A stretch of 64,000 nucleotides of DNA from Mycobacterium helveticum (lineage in GTDB: Bacteria > Actinomycetota > Actinomycetes > Mycobacteriales > Mycobacteriaceae), in contig NZ_VMQU01000004.1 in NCBI RefSeq assembly GCF_007714205.1, forward strand, positions 1 to 64,000, given 5' to 3'. The notes under the pieces are model-generated. The model was not told where the DNA came from and made no database searches. It saw only the letters and a program-made list of their open reading frames with translations. Shown here one piece after another: positions 18,360 to 26,354 of this stretch. The position numbers and the translations under genes were made by a program. How positions within the stretch are numbered: the first letter of the stretch is position 1; every line of letters starts with the position of its first letter.

Positions 18360-19138
18360 TCGAGTTGACCGACCTGGCCACCATTGAATTCCGAGTGACC
18401 GACCACGTCGCCACCGTGGCGCTCAACCGGCCCGAGAAGCTCAACAGCTTCACCGAACAGATGGCCTCCGAACTCGCCACAGTCTGGGCCCGAGTCCGTG
18501 ACGACGACGAAATCCGCGTCGCGGTGCTGACCGCCAACGGCGAGCGCGCGTTCTGCACCGGTATCGACGTCACCGAGGGCACCTGGTGGAAACACCAGCC
18601 CATCTTCAACCAGGAGGATCCGGGCCAATTACTGGGACCCAAGGCACACAAGGTGTGGAAGCCGGTGATCGCGGCACTGCATGGCATCGTGGCCGGCGGT
18701 GCCATGTACTTCGTCAACGAGTGCGACTTCTCGATCTGCAGCGAGACGGCCACGTTCTTCGACCCGCATGCCAATGCGGGCATCGTCTCGGCGTTGGAGC
18801 CGATGGGCATGCTGGCCCTCGGCGTGCCGTACGGCGAGGTGATGCGCTGGGCGCTGCTCGGCAGCGAGGAGCGGATGTCGGCGCAGACCGCTCTGCGGAT
18901 CGGGCTCGTGACCGAGGTGGTACCGGACGATCAACTACGCGTCCGCGCCTTCGAACTGGCCTCCGAAATCGCCGCGCGCAGACCGAATGGCGTTCAGGGC
19001 ACCGTGCGCGCGATGTGGGAAGCACGCGATCTGACCCCCAGTGTCGCCGCCCGGCACGGCAAGTTCTTCACCGACCTCGGCAACGCCGGGGCCACCCCGG
19101 ACTCGTTGAACAACAAGAAGAAACCGCGCATTCGATGA
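18356..19138 (+). CDS. Enoyl-CoA hydratase/isomerase (crotonase) family protein
   Basis: A 260-aa crotonase-fold protein. The CoA-binding and oxyanion segments NRPEKLNSFTEQM, AFCTGIDVTEG and GIVAGGAMYFVNECD are present. The usual catalytic Glu region is unusual (FFDPHANAGIVSALEPMG), so it may be an isomerase, hydrolase or ring-opening enzyme rather than a simple hydratase. The C-terminus is basic. GTG start overlaps the ligase stop. Confidence 0.87.
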   Translation: MIELTDLATIEFRVTDHVATVALNRPEKLNSFTEQMASELATVWARVRDDDEIRVAVLTANGERAFCTGIDVTEGTWWKHQPIFNQEDPGQLLGPKAHKVWKPVIAALHGIVAGGAMYFVNECDFSICSETATFFDPHANAGIVSALEPMGMLALGVPYGEVMRWALLGSEERMSAQTALRIGLVTEVVPDDQLRVRAFELASEIAARRPNGVQGTVRAMWEARDLTPSVAARHGKFFTDLGNAGATPDSLNNKKKPRIR

Positions 19139-19144
19139 GGACGC

Positions 19145-20635
19145 ATGACTGACACCGCGACGGAGGCGTTGGTTCACTTCGACCTGTTGATCGGGGGCGA
19201 ATCATTGCCCGCCGCCTCGGGATTGACCTATGACAGTGTCGATCCCTTCACCGGCAGACCCTGGGCCCGGGTACCCGACGGTGGGGCTGCCGACGTGGAC
19301 CGCGCCGTCGCCGCAGCCCGGGCCGCGCTGAACGGACCGTGGGGTGCGCTCACTGCCACCGCCCGCGGCAAGCTGCTGGGGCGACTCGCTGAGGTCATCG
19401 CGCGCGAGGCAGAGCAGCTGGCCGAACTCGAGGTGCGCGACGGCGGCAAGCTGGTTCGCGAGATGGTCGGCCAGATGCGGTCTTTGCCAGATTACTACCG
19501 CTACTACAGCGGGCTGGCGGACAAGCTGCAGGGAGACGTCATACCGGTCGACAAACCCAACTACCTCGTCTACACGCGCCATGAGCCCGTCGGTGTGGTC
19601 GGCGCGATCACGCCCTGGAACTCACCGCTGCTCCTGTTGACGTGGAAACTCGCCGCCGGCCTGGCCGCAGGCTGCACGTTCGTCGTCAAGCCCAGCGACC
19701 ACACCCCGACGTCGACTCTCGCGTTCGCAAAGCTGTTCGCCGAGGCGGGCTTTCCGCCGGGTGTCATCAATGTCGTCACCGGCTGGGGTCCGGAGACCGG
19801 TGCTGCGCTGGCGTCGCACCCGGGTGTCGACAAGATCGCGTTCACCGGCTCGACGACCACCGGCATCGAGGTCGGTAAGGCCGCGATCGAAAACATGACC
19901 CGGTTCTCACTCGAACTCGGTGGCAAGTCGGCGCAGGTGGTGTTCGCCGATGCCGACCTCGACGCCGCGGCCAACGGGGTGATCGCCGGCGTCTTCGCCG
20001 CCACCGGCCAGACGTGTCTGGCGGGCTCGCGGCTGTTGGTCGATCACAGCGTCGCTGACGCTCTGGTGGACAAGATCGTCGCCAGGGCGGCGACCATCAA
20101 GCTGGGAGACCCGAAGGACCCGACGACCGAGATGGGCCCGGTGTCCAACCAGCCGCAGTACGAGAAGGTGCTGTCGCACTTCGCTTCCGCACGTGAACAG
20201 GGTGCGACGATCGCCTACGGCGGCGAGCCGGCAGGTGACCACGGCGGCTACTTCGTCAAGCCGACGGTGCTGACCGGTGTCGACCCCTCGATGCGTGCCG
20301 TCGCTGAGGAGATCTTCGGACCCGTACTGGCGGTGATGACCTTCGCCGACGAGGACGAGGCCGTCGCCGCGGCCAACAGCACCGAGTTCGGATTGGCCGC
20401 CGCGGTGTGGAGCAAGGACGTTCACCGCGCGCACCGGGTGGCCGCCAAGTTGCGCGCGGGCACGGTGTGGATCAATGCGTACCGCGTCGTCGCGCCGCAC
20501 GTTCCGTTCGGCGGCATAGGCTACAGCGGCATCGGGCGGGAGAACGGCATCGACGCCGTCAAGGACTTCACCGAGACAAAGGCGGTGTGGGTCGAGCTGT
20601 CCGGGGAGACCCGCGACCCGTTCACGCTCGGCTGA
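19145..20635 (+). CDS. NAD(P)-dependent aldehyde dehydrogenase
   Basis: A 496-aa ALDH-superfamily enzyme oxidising an aldehyde to the acid. Visible are GAITPWNSPLLLLTWK, the cofactor loop FTGSTTTG, the general-base motif LELGGKS, the nucleophile in GQTCLAGSR, and EEIFGPVLAV. It looks complete and active. It could oxidise the aldehyde made by the divergent HpaI-type aldolase or a semialdehyde from ring cleavage (inference). No CoA-acylating acetaldehyde dehydrogenase is present in the window. Confidence 0.92.
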   Translation: MTDTATEALVHFDLLIGGESLPAASGLTYDSVDPFTGRPWARVPDGGAADVDRAVAAARAALNGPWGALTATARGKLLGRLAEVIAREAEQLAELEVRDGGKLVREMVGQMRSLPDYYRYYSGLADKLQGDVIPVDKPNYLVYTRHEPVGVVGAITPWNSPLLLLTWKLAAGLAAGCTFVVKPSDHTPTSTLAFAKLFAEAGFPPGVINVVTGWGPETGAALASHPGVDKIAFTGSTTTGIEVGKAAIENMTRFSLELGGKSAQVVFADADLDAAANGVIAGVFAATGQTCLAGSRLLVDHSVADALVDKIVARAATIKLGDPKDPTTEMGPVSNQPQYEKVLSHFASAREQGATIAYGGEPAGDHGGYFVKPTVLTGVDPSMRAVAEEIFGPVLAVMTFADEDEAVAAANSTEFGLAAAVWSKDVHRAHRVAAKLRAGTVWINAYRVVAPHVPFGGIGYSGIGRENGIDAVKDFTETKAVWVELSGETRDPFTLG

Positions 20636-20657
20636 AACGACAAAAGGGACGAAAGAC

Positions 20658-21260
20658 ATGACGTTAGACCTCGCGGCCGCCGACAAGGTACTGGCCGGAC
20701 TGCGGCCATTTCCGGTGGCAGTAACCACGATTGACGACGGCGTTGACCCCCCTTTCTTGAATGGCCTGATGTCGCTGTCGGCCGGCTCGGCTAGCATCGT
20801 GCCCGAACTGCCACGCGCTACGGTCAGCCTGACCAAATACAACAAGACCCACGACATGCTGGTCAACTCGGGCATTTTCGTGATGCATATGCTGTCGGCC
20901 GGTCCCGACGAGATCGACAAGTCCATGGAAATCCTGATGACACTTGGCGGCAGTTCGGGCCGCGATGGCGACAAGATGTCGAAGCTGCGCACCAAGCCGG
21001 GTGTGACGGGCGCTCCGATCCTGCTCGATGCCCACAGCTACGTGGAGTGCCGCATCACCGGATCGTTGGACAATGACGAGAACACCATCTTCGTCGGCGA
21101 CGTCGTGGCCGCGGAGGTGTTCAGCTCCGCGCAGCGGCTGCGGATCGGTGAAGCGTGGGGCAAACTGCCACCCGACTGGATCGAGCGATACGAGGCGAAT
21201 CACGAGCCGCAGCTGCAGAGCGCGCGGGACCTGCGGGCTGCCGCTGCGGCACGGGTCTAG
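20658..21260 (+). CDS. Flavin reductase-like FMN-binding protein
   Basis: A 200-aa protein of the flavin-reductase-like split-barrel family, which reduces FMN or FAD with NAD(P)H for a separate monooxygenase. Recognisable parts are FPVAVTTIDDGVDPPFLNGLMSLSAGS, the KYNKTHDMLVNSGIFVMHML block and SYVECRITGSLDNDENTIFVGDVVAAE. The ATG follows a GACGAAAGAC leader. The next genes encode an ACAD-fold protein and an LLM-type protein, either of which could use the reduced flavin. Its TAG shares a base with the next GTG. Confidence 0.83.
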   Translation: MTLDLAAADKVLAGLRPFPVAVTTIDDGVDPPFLNGLMSLSAGSASIVPELPRATVSLTKYNKTHDMLVNSGIFVMHMLSAGPDEIDKSMEILMTLGGSSGRDGDKMSKLRTKPGVTGAPILLDAHSYVECRITGSLDNDENTIFVGDVVAAEVFSSAQRLRIGEAWGKLPPDWIERYEANHEPQLQSARDLRAAAAARV

Positions 21261-22423
21261 TGGCCCAAGAGCCTTCTGGCGCGTGGCAGCTGCCCGAAGA
21301 ATTGGTGATGCTGCGCGACACGGTGCGGCGGTTCATGGCTGCGCAGGTGCATCCACTCGAAGAGAAGCTGGAACACGACGCGGTCGGGTTACCTCGCGAA
21401 CAACTCGTGGAGTTTCAGGCGAAAGCCAGGGAGCTCGGACTGTGGGCGCTGCAGACGCCGGCCGAGTACGGCGGCGCCGGGCTCAGCGTGCTCGGCCAAG
21501 TCGTGGTCGCCGCAGAAGCCGCGAAATGCCGCATGGGAGCCTTCTTTCCGGCCCTCGGTGCGTTCGGCGGCAACCCGCCCAACATCATGTTCAAGGCGTC
21601 TGCGGAGCAGTTCGACAGATACGCCAAGCCCATCATCGACGGCACCATGTCCAAGGCGTACACCGCGATCACCGAGGCTTCCGGTGGGTCGGATCCGGCG
21701 CGGGCGATCAAACTCAAGGCGGTGCGTGACGGCGACGGCTACGTGCTCAACGGTTCGAAGATGTGGATTTCGCACGCCCCTGATGCCGATTGGGGTGTGG
21801 TGTACGCCCGCACCGGTGAGGGGCGCCAGGGTATCTCGGCATTCATTCTCGAGAAGGACACCCCGGGCGTCACGTTCAGCCGCATCCCTGTGATGGCATC
21901 GTTTGCCCCGTATGAGTTGCACTTCGATAATGCGCGGGTACCCGCGGACCGACTGATCGGTGATGAGGGTCAGGGTCTTTCGCTGGCGAGCGAGTTCCTG
22001 GTACACGGCCGCATCGTGTACGGGGCCGGCCCGATCGGCATCGCGCAGAGCGCACTGGACATGACCTGCCAATGGGCCAAGGACCGGGATGTCTTCGGCG
22101 GCAGACTTGCTGATAAGCAGGGCGTCAAGTGGATGCTTGCGGACAGTGAGGTAGACCTGCGGGCCGCCCGGCTGCTGATCTACCAGGCCGCCTGGAACGC
22201 CGACCTCGGCCGCGACGTTCGAGTAGACGCCTCGGCGGCCAAGATGTTCGCCACCGAGGCCGCCTACCGAGTTCTGGACCGCTGCATCCAGATTCACGGC
22301 GCCCTGGGAATCTCCACCGAACTGCCGCTGGAAAGATGGTTTCGCGACCTGCGGGTCAAGCGGCTCGGGGAAGGCGCCACCGAAGTGCAGCGCGAAGTCA
22401 TCGCGCGATCACTGGTGAAATAG
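21260..22423 (+). CDS. Acyl-CoA dehydrogenase
   Basis: A 387-aa ACAD. It has AYTAITEASGGSDPARA, GYVLNGSKMWISHAPDAD, KDRDVFGGRLADKQGVKWMLAD, and a C-terminal LGEGATEVQREV that keeps the Glu expected for the catalytic base. The GTG at 21260 gives standard family length; the longer in-frame reading from 21155 would overlap the flavin reductase heavily. An ACAD-fold flavin monooxygenase using the preceding reductase is possible, but the retained Glu favours a dehydrogenase. Confidence 0.88.
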   Translation: MAQEPSGAWQLPEELVMLRDTVRRFMAAQVHPLEEKLEHDAVGLPREQLVEFQAKARELGLWALQTPAEYGGAGLSVLGQVVVAAEAAKCRMGAFFPALGAFGGNPPNIMFKASAEQFDRYAKPIIDGTMSKAYTAITEASGGSDPARAIKLKAVRDGDGYVLNGSKMWISHAPDADWGVVYARTGEGRQGISAFILEKDTPGVTFSRIPVMASFAPYELHFDNARVPADRLIGDEGQGLSLASEFLVHGRIVYGAGPIGIAQSALDMTCQWAKDRDVFGGRLADKQGVKWMLADSEVDLRAARLLIYQAAWNADLGRDVRVDASAAKMFATEAAYRVLDRCIQIHGALGISTELPLERWFRDLRVKRLGEGATEVQREVIARSLVK

Positions 22424-22455
22424 TCGCTGCGACAATGGAGCTGAAAGGGGCCGAA

Positions 22456-23367
22456 GTGCGCTACAACCTGATGTTCCCGATGCGGGCCGTCAAGCACTGG
22501 AACAGGTGGTGCGAGGGCGTAGGCATCGGCGATGTCGCACAATTGGTGGAAGACGCAGGCTTCGACGGCTTTTCGATGTCCGAACACCCATATCCCGACC
22601 GGGAGTGGTTGGCTCGCGGCGGCCACCACGCTTTCGATCCGTTCGTGTCGCTGAGTTTCGCGGCGGCCGCCACCACCCGCATCCGATTGATGACCTACAT
22701 CCTGGTGTCGGGTTATCGCAACCCCTACCTGACGGCAAAGGCCGCAGCGAGCTTCGATCTGCTCTCAGGTGGCCGGTTCACATTAGGCACGGGAGCCGGC
22801 TATCTCAAGGCCGAATTCCAGGCGTTGGGAGCCGACTTCGACCGGCGCGGCGCGCTGCTCGACGAGGCAATCGCCGCCTGGAGGGCGACCTGGGCGGGGG
22901 TCGACCACGACGGGCCGGAGTTCGGGGTCAGCGGACATGTCGCGCTGCCACCGCCGCTGACGACGGGCGGTCCGCCGATCTGGATCGGCGGAAACGGCGC
23001 GGCCGCGCAGCGCCGGGTCACCGAGGTCGCCGACGGCTGGATGCCGATGGCCGCGTCGGGCGAGATGGCTGCGATCACCCGCTCCCGGCCCCTGGAAGAC
23101 ATCGAGACGCTTGGCGAGTGGGTCGCGAGAGTGAACAAGCAGCGCGCGGAGTCCGGCCGCGACGCTGCCGACGTCGCCTTCGTCCCGTTCGAAGCAGACC
23201 TGCTGGCCAGCGGTGACTGCACCGGGTTTTGTGCCGCGGTGCGGCCCCGGCTGGACGCCTACGCCGAGGCGGGCGTCACGTGGATCACCATCGAGCCGGC
23301 CAGCAGGAGCTACACCGACTTCCGCACCGACATCGACACGCTGAGCTCCCGGTTGATCGACCGATGA
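22456..23367 (+). CDS. LLM-class (luciferase-like) flavin-dependent oxidoreductase
   Basis: A 303-aa TIM-barrel protein of the luciferase-like family, which uses F420 or FMN. Typical parts are MFPMRAVKHW, EDAGFDGFSMSEHPY, SGGRFTLGTGAGY, GGPPIWIGGNG and VTEVADGWMP. The GTG at 22456 is preferred because AAAGGGG lies five bases upstream; an in-frame ATG at 22435 is possible but has no ribosome site. It may hydroxylate or dehydrogenate a ring intermediate; the reaction cannot be read from sequence. Confidence 0.88.
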   Translation: MRYNLMFPMRAVKHWNRWCEGVGIGDVAQLVEDAGFDGFSMSEHPYPDREWLARGGHHAFDPFVSLSFAAAATTRIRLMTYILVSGYRNPYLTAKAAASFDLLSGGRFTLGTGAGYLKAEFQALGADFDRRGALLDEAIAAWRATWAGVDHDGPEFGVSGHVALPPPLTTGGPPIWIGGNGAAAQRRVTEVADGWMPMAASGEMAAITRSRPLEDIETLGEWVARVNKQRAESGRDAADVAFVPFEADLLASGDCTGFCAAVRPRLDAYAEAGVTWITIEPASRSYTDFRTDIDTLSSRLIDR

Positions 23368-23377
23368 GGGACCGACC

Positions 23378-24115
23378 ATGACTCTGCCCGACCTGGTGCT
23401 CGTCCATGGCGGCGAGCACGCCGGCGACTGTTGGGATCTCGTCGTCGCCGAAATACACCGTCGAGAACCGGGATTGCGCACTCTCGCGGTGGATCTGCCC
23501 GGGCACGGCAACAAGCCAGGTGACCTCGCAACCGTGACGATCTCCGAGTGGGTGGACTCCGTCATCGCCGACATCGAGGAAGCGCGGCTAGGTGACATCG
23601 TGATCGTGGGCCACTCGATGGCGGGGGTAACGGTCCCCGGCGTCGTCGCTAAGCTCGGTTCCTCCCGAGTTCGGGAGATGATCCTGGCAACGGCATTCGT
23701 TCCGCCTCAGGGCTCGGCCATAACGGACACACTCGGTGGGCCGCTAGCGGTCTTCGCTCGGCGCGCCGCCCGTATCGGCAGACCCATGAAGATTCCAACG
23801 CCTGCGGCACGCTGGGCGTTCTGCAACGGCATGACCCCCGCGCAGCGCCGATTGGCGATGTCGAAGTTGCATGCCGAGTCAGCGCGGATACCCGGTGAGC
23901 CGGTGGACCGTAGCGGACTACCCGCCGACGTCCCACGCACCTGGATACTGACCACCCGCGACCGGGCCCTGTCCGTGGCATCGCAGCATGCAAGCATCGC
24001 CGCCCTGGGCGGGGTGGACACCGTCATCCCGGTTGATGCCTGCCACGAATTGATGTTCAGCGATCCGGAACGTGTGGCGCAGATACTTATCGAGCGATGC
24101 CGGTTACGGGGGTAA
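23378..24115 (+). CDS. Alpha/beta hydrolase (esterase-type)
   Basis: A 245-aa alpha/beta hydrolase with the oxyanion segment VLVHGGEHAGDCW, the nucleophile Ser80 in VGHSMAG, and a C-terminal DACHELMFSDP that carries the catalytic His. This pattern is close to short esterase and hydroxynitrile-lyase-like hydrolases. ATG start 10 nt after the LLM gene. It probably opens an ester or lactone in the pathway (inference). Confidence 0.85.
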   Translation: MTLPDLVLVHGGEHAGDCWDLVVAEIHRREPGLRTLAVDLPGHGNKPGDLATVTISEWVDSVIADIEEARLGDIVIVGHSMAGVTVPGVVAKLGSSRVREMILATAFVPPQGSAITDTLGGPLAVFARRAARIGRPMKIPTPAARWAFCNGMTPAQRRLAMSKLHAESARIPGEPVDRSGLPADVPRTWILTTRDRALSVASQHASIAALGGVDTVIPVDACHELMFSDPERVAQILIERCRLRG

Positions 24116-24122
24116 GGATCAA

Positions 24123-24971
24123 GTGGAGGACTCATCAGCGAAGCCGGCCCACTCCGCGCCGACCTGCTTCTTCGTCACAGACGGAAACGCTTACTTACCA
24201 ACCCGATTGACGCAAGGACCCTGGGGTCCGTCAATCAGCGGTAACTACATCGGCGGGTTGCTGGCGCGAGCGGTCGAGCAAGAAGTCGACGACGTCGACA
24301 TGCAGCCGGCCCGGCTGACGGTGGATCTGCTGAGGCCGGTGGCGCTGCAACCCCTGCAGATGCAATCGTCGGCGGTGCGCGAGGGCCGGCGACTTCGCGC
24401 GGTCGACGCGGTCATGACTCAGAACGACGTGGTGGTGGCCCGCGCCAGTGCGTTGTTCCTTCGCCGCAGCGAGCATGCCGTGGACACGGTGTGGACGTCG
24501 CCGATCAGCATGCCCTCGGTACCGGCGGAACCCGACGCGTTGGCCGACGATGTCCCCATGGTGCTGCATTCGTTCGGCCGGGACCCGGTCGCGGGCAGTC
24601 CTGGTGTCGGAGTCACCGAGTGGCGACACCATGGGCAGAAGTCCGTCTGGCTGCGGGAGACCAAGCTGCTCGTCGACAACGAGCCACTGTCGCCCTTCAC
24701 CCGCGCCGTCATGGCCGGGGACGTCACCAGTTCGTTAACCCATTGGGGCACTGAAGGATTGCAGTTCATTAACGCCGACTACACCGTCACGCTCAGTCGC
24801 TTGCCGCAAGGCGTCTACATCGGATTGGCGTCGATGACGCACTACAGCCACGCAGGGGTCGCCACCGGCGTGGCGACGCTATTCGACGACCAAGGACCCA
24901 TCGGCAGCGGTATGGCAACGGCGTTGGCGAACCCGGGATTCACGCCACCACCGTCGATAGTGTTGGGCTGA
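24123..24971 (+). CDS. Acyl-CoA thioesterase, TesB-like double-hotdog
   Basis: A 282-aa protein with the double-hotdog layout of TesB-like thioesterases. The first hotdog includes GPWGPSISGNYIGGLLARAVEQ and ARLTVDLLRPVALQPLQ; the second includes NADYTVTLSRLPQGVYIGLASMTHYSHAGVATGVATLFDDQGPIG. It would release free acid from an acyl-CoA. The GTG at 24123 is preceded by AAGGA and lies seven bases after the hydrolase stop. It is the last gene of the plus operon and converges on a CoA transferase. Confidence 0.84.
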   Translation: MEDSSAKPAHSAPTCFFVTDGNAYLPTRLTQGPWGPSISGNYIGGLLARAVEQEVDDVDMQPARLTVDLLRPVALQPLQMQSSAVREGRRLRAVDAVMTQNDVVVARASALFLRRSEHAVDTVWTSPISMPSVPAEPDALADDVPMVLHSFGRDPVAGSPGVGVTEWRHHGQKSVWLRETKLLVDNEPLSPFTRAVMAGDVTSSLTHWGTEGLQFINADYTVTLSRLPQGVYIGLASMTHYSHAGVATGVATLFDDQGPIGSGMATALANPGFTPPPSIVLG

Positions 24972-24977
24972 CCAGGC

Positions 24978-26207
24978 TCAGGTGATGGCGCCCTCGATCT
25001 TCAGTTCGATCAAGTCGTGATCGTTCATGCCGAGTTCCCGCAGCACCTCATCGGTGTGCTCGGCGAACATCGGCGCCCGGGTCAGGTGGGCCGCCGCCTC
25101 ATCGAACTTCACCGGGTTCGCCACCAGCCGTTGCTGATTGCCCTGGGCGTCCCGAAGGTCGGCGATGCGCCCATTGGCGATCAACGACTCGTCGTGGGCG
25201 ACCTCCCAGGCGTCCTGCACCGCAGACCACTGGCCCTTGAGAAGGCTCAGCAGTCGCGTGCACTCGTCGAAGGTCCGCGATCCGATCGCGTCGGCGAGCA
25301 GCGCGGCGGCGTCATCGGCGTTGGCCGCCAACGACTCGAGCGAAGCGAACCGCTCGTCCGCGGCGGCTGCGTCGAGTCCGAAGAGTCGACAGACGGATGC
25401 CCAGTACCGGCTGGGCTGGAGCATCGAAAGCTGGATGAAGCGGCCGTCCGAGCATCGGTAGGCGCCGGTAAGCGGGTTACCCGGGGCTTGCATACGCTGG
25501 TCGATCTTTGGCAGCGGACAGCCGTAGAGCATGGCCAGGTTGACGCTGGACTGATTGGCCCACGCCCCGACCGCCAGCAGCGATACGTCGATGACGGACG
25601 TCTGGCCGGTCGTCTGCCTTCCGTAGAGGGCAGCGGCGACGGCGCCGGCGATGGTGATGCCGCCGATGTTGTCGCCAAAGGCACCCGCCGGCATGCCCGT
25701 CGGCGCCTCGGATTCCGTCGGCGTGACCCCGTCGGCGTTGCCGGCGCGTGCCCAGAACGCCGTCGCGTCGTGCGCGCCCATCTCACGGTCGGGCCCTTCG
25801 CTCCCGAATCCACTGCCCGCAACGTAGACGATCGACGGATTAATGCGGCGTACCTCGTCCAGGTCGATCCGTAATTTCGCCCGCGCCTGAGGCAGCAAGT
25901 TGGTCAGGAAGACGTCGCTGCGCCGGACGAGCTCCTCGAACACTGGCCGGGTCTGCTTCAAAGCTAGAGATAGTCCGACACTGCGCTTACCGCGGTTGGG
26001 GGCTTCGACCGTGGGTGAGAACGACACTCCCGGGGTGGTGGCGGAATGGCCGGCGACGGTGACGAGGCCTCGCTGCGCATCTCCCGTGACCGGGTTCTCG
26101 ACCTTGATGACGTCGGCGCCCCAGTCGGCAAGGACCGCTCCCGCAGAAGGCACGAAGGTGAATTGCGCGACCTCGAGGACGCGCACACCGGTCATCGGTT
26201 TCTGCAT
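24978..26207 (-). CDS. CaiB/BaiF (family III) CoA transferase
   Basis: A 409-aa single-domain family III CoA transferase. Markers are GVRVLEVAQFTFVPSAGAVL, RGKRSVGLSL, YVAGSGFGSEGPD, FGDNIGGITIAGAVAAALYG and the C-terminal FAEHTDEVLRELG. It is a close paralogue, equal in length, of the 38079-39308 protein. In both, the position of the usual nucleophilic Asp reads Ala (DVSLLAVGAW). The ATG at 26207 has GAGGTGA upstream; an in-frame extension to 26387 has no support and would cross the divergent promoter. Confidence 0.9.
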   Translation of the reverse strand: MQKPMTGVRVLEVAQFTFVPSAGAVLADWGADVIKVENPVTGDAQRGLVTVAGHSATTPGVSFSPTVEAPNRGKRSVGLSLALKQTRPVFEELVRRSDVFLTNLLPQARAKLRIDLDEVRRINPSIVYVAGSGFGSEGPDREMGAHDATAFWARAGNADGVTPTESEAPTGMPAGAFGDNIGGITIAGAVAAALYGRQTTGQTSVIDVSLLAVGAWANQSSVNLAMLYGCPLPKIDQRMQAPGNPLTGAYRCSDGRFIQLSMLQPSRYWASVCRLFGLDAAAADERFASLESLAANADDAAALLADAIGSRTFDECTRLLSLLKGQWSAVQDAWEVAHDESLIANGRIADLRDAQGNQQRLVANPVKFDEAAAHLTRAPMFAEHTDEVLRELGMNDHDLIELKIEGAIT

Positions 26208-26254
26208 CCGTTCACCTCTGTCCTGCTGGCCGCGCCGCCTAGTGCCAACATAGG

Positions 26255-26265
26255 TTACTAGGTAA
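26255..26265. promoter_or_regulatory. Palindromic operator candidate, TTACTAGGTAA
   Basis: TTAC-TAG-GTAA is a perfect 4-bp inverted repeat in the 147-nt gap between two divergent CoA transferase genes. It belongs to a dispersed set with shared core ACTnRGT, at 34754, 36578, 47407, 51962 and 62682. A TetR-family regulator is likely, for example the 39295 protein (inference). Confidence 0.5.
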
Positions 26266-26354
26266 GCAATGTCGAGGTCTACTATCGGGTCAAGATGTTC
26301 GACAAATTCCGACCGCAGACCGAAAGAGGCGCAACGACATGGAGACGAACGACG

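Noticed and set aside
21028..21729. 233-aa plus-strand ORF over flavin reductase and ACAD
   Set aside because: Shadow frame across two genes with clear families; composition is Arg/Gly/Ala-rich.
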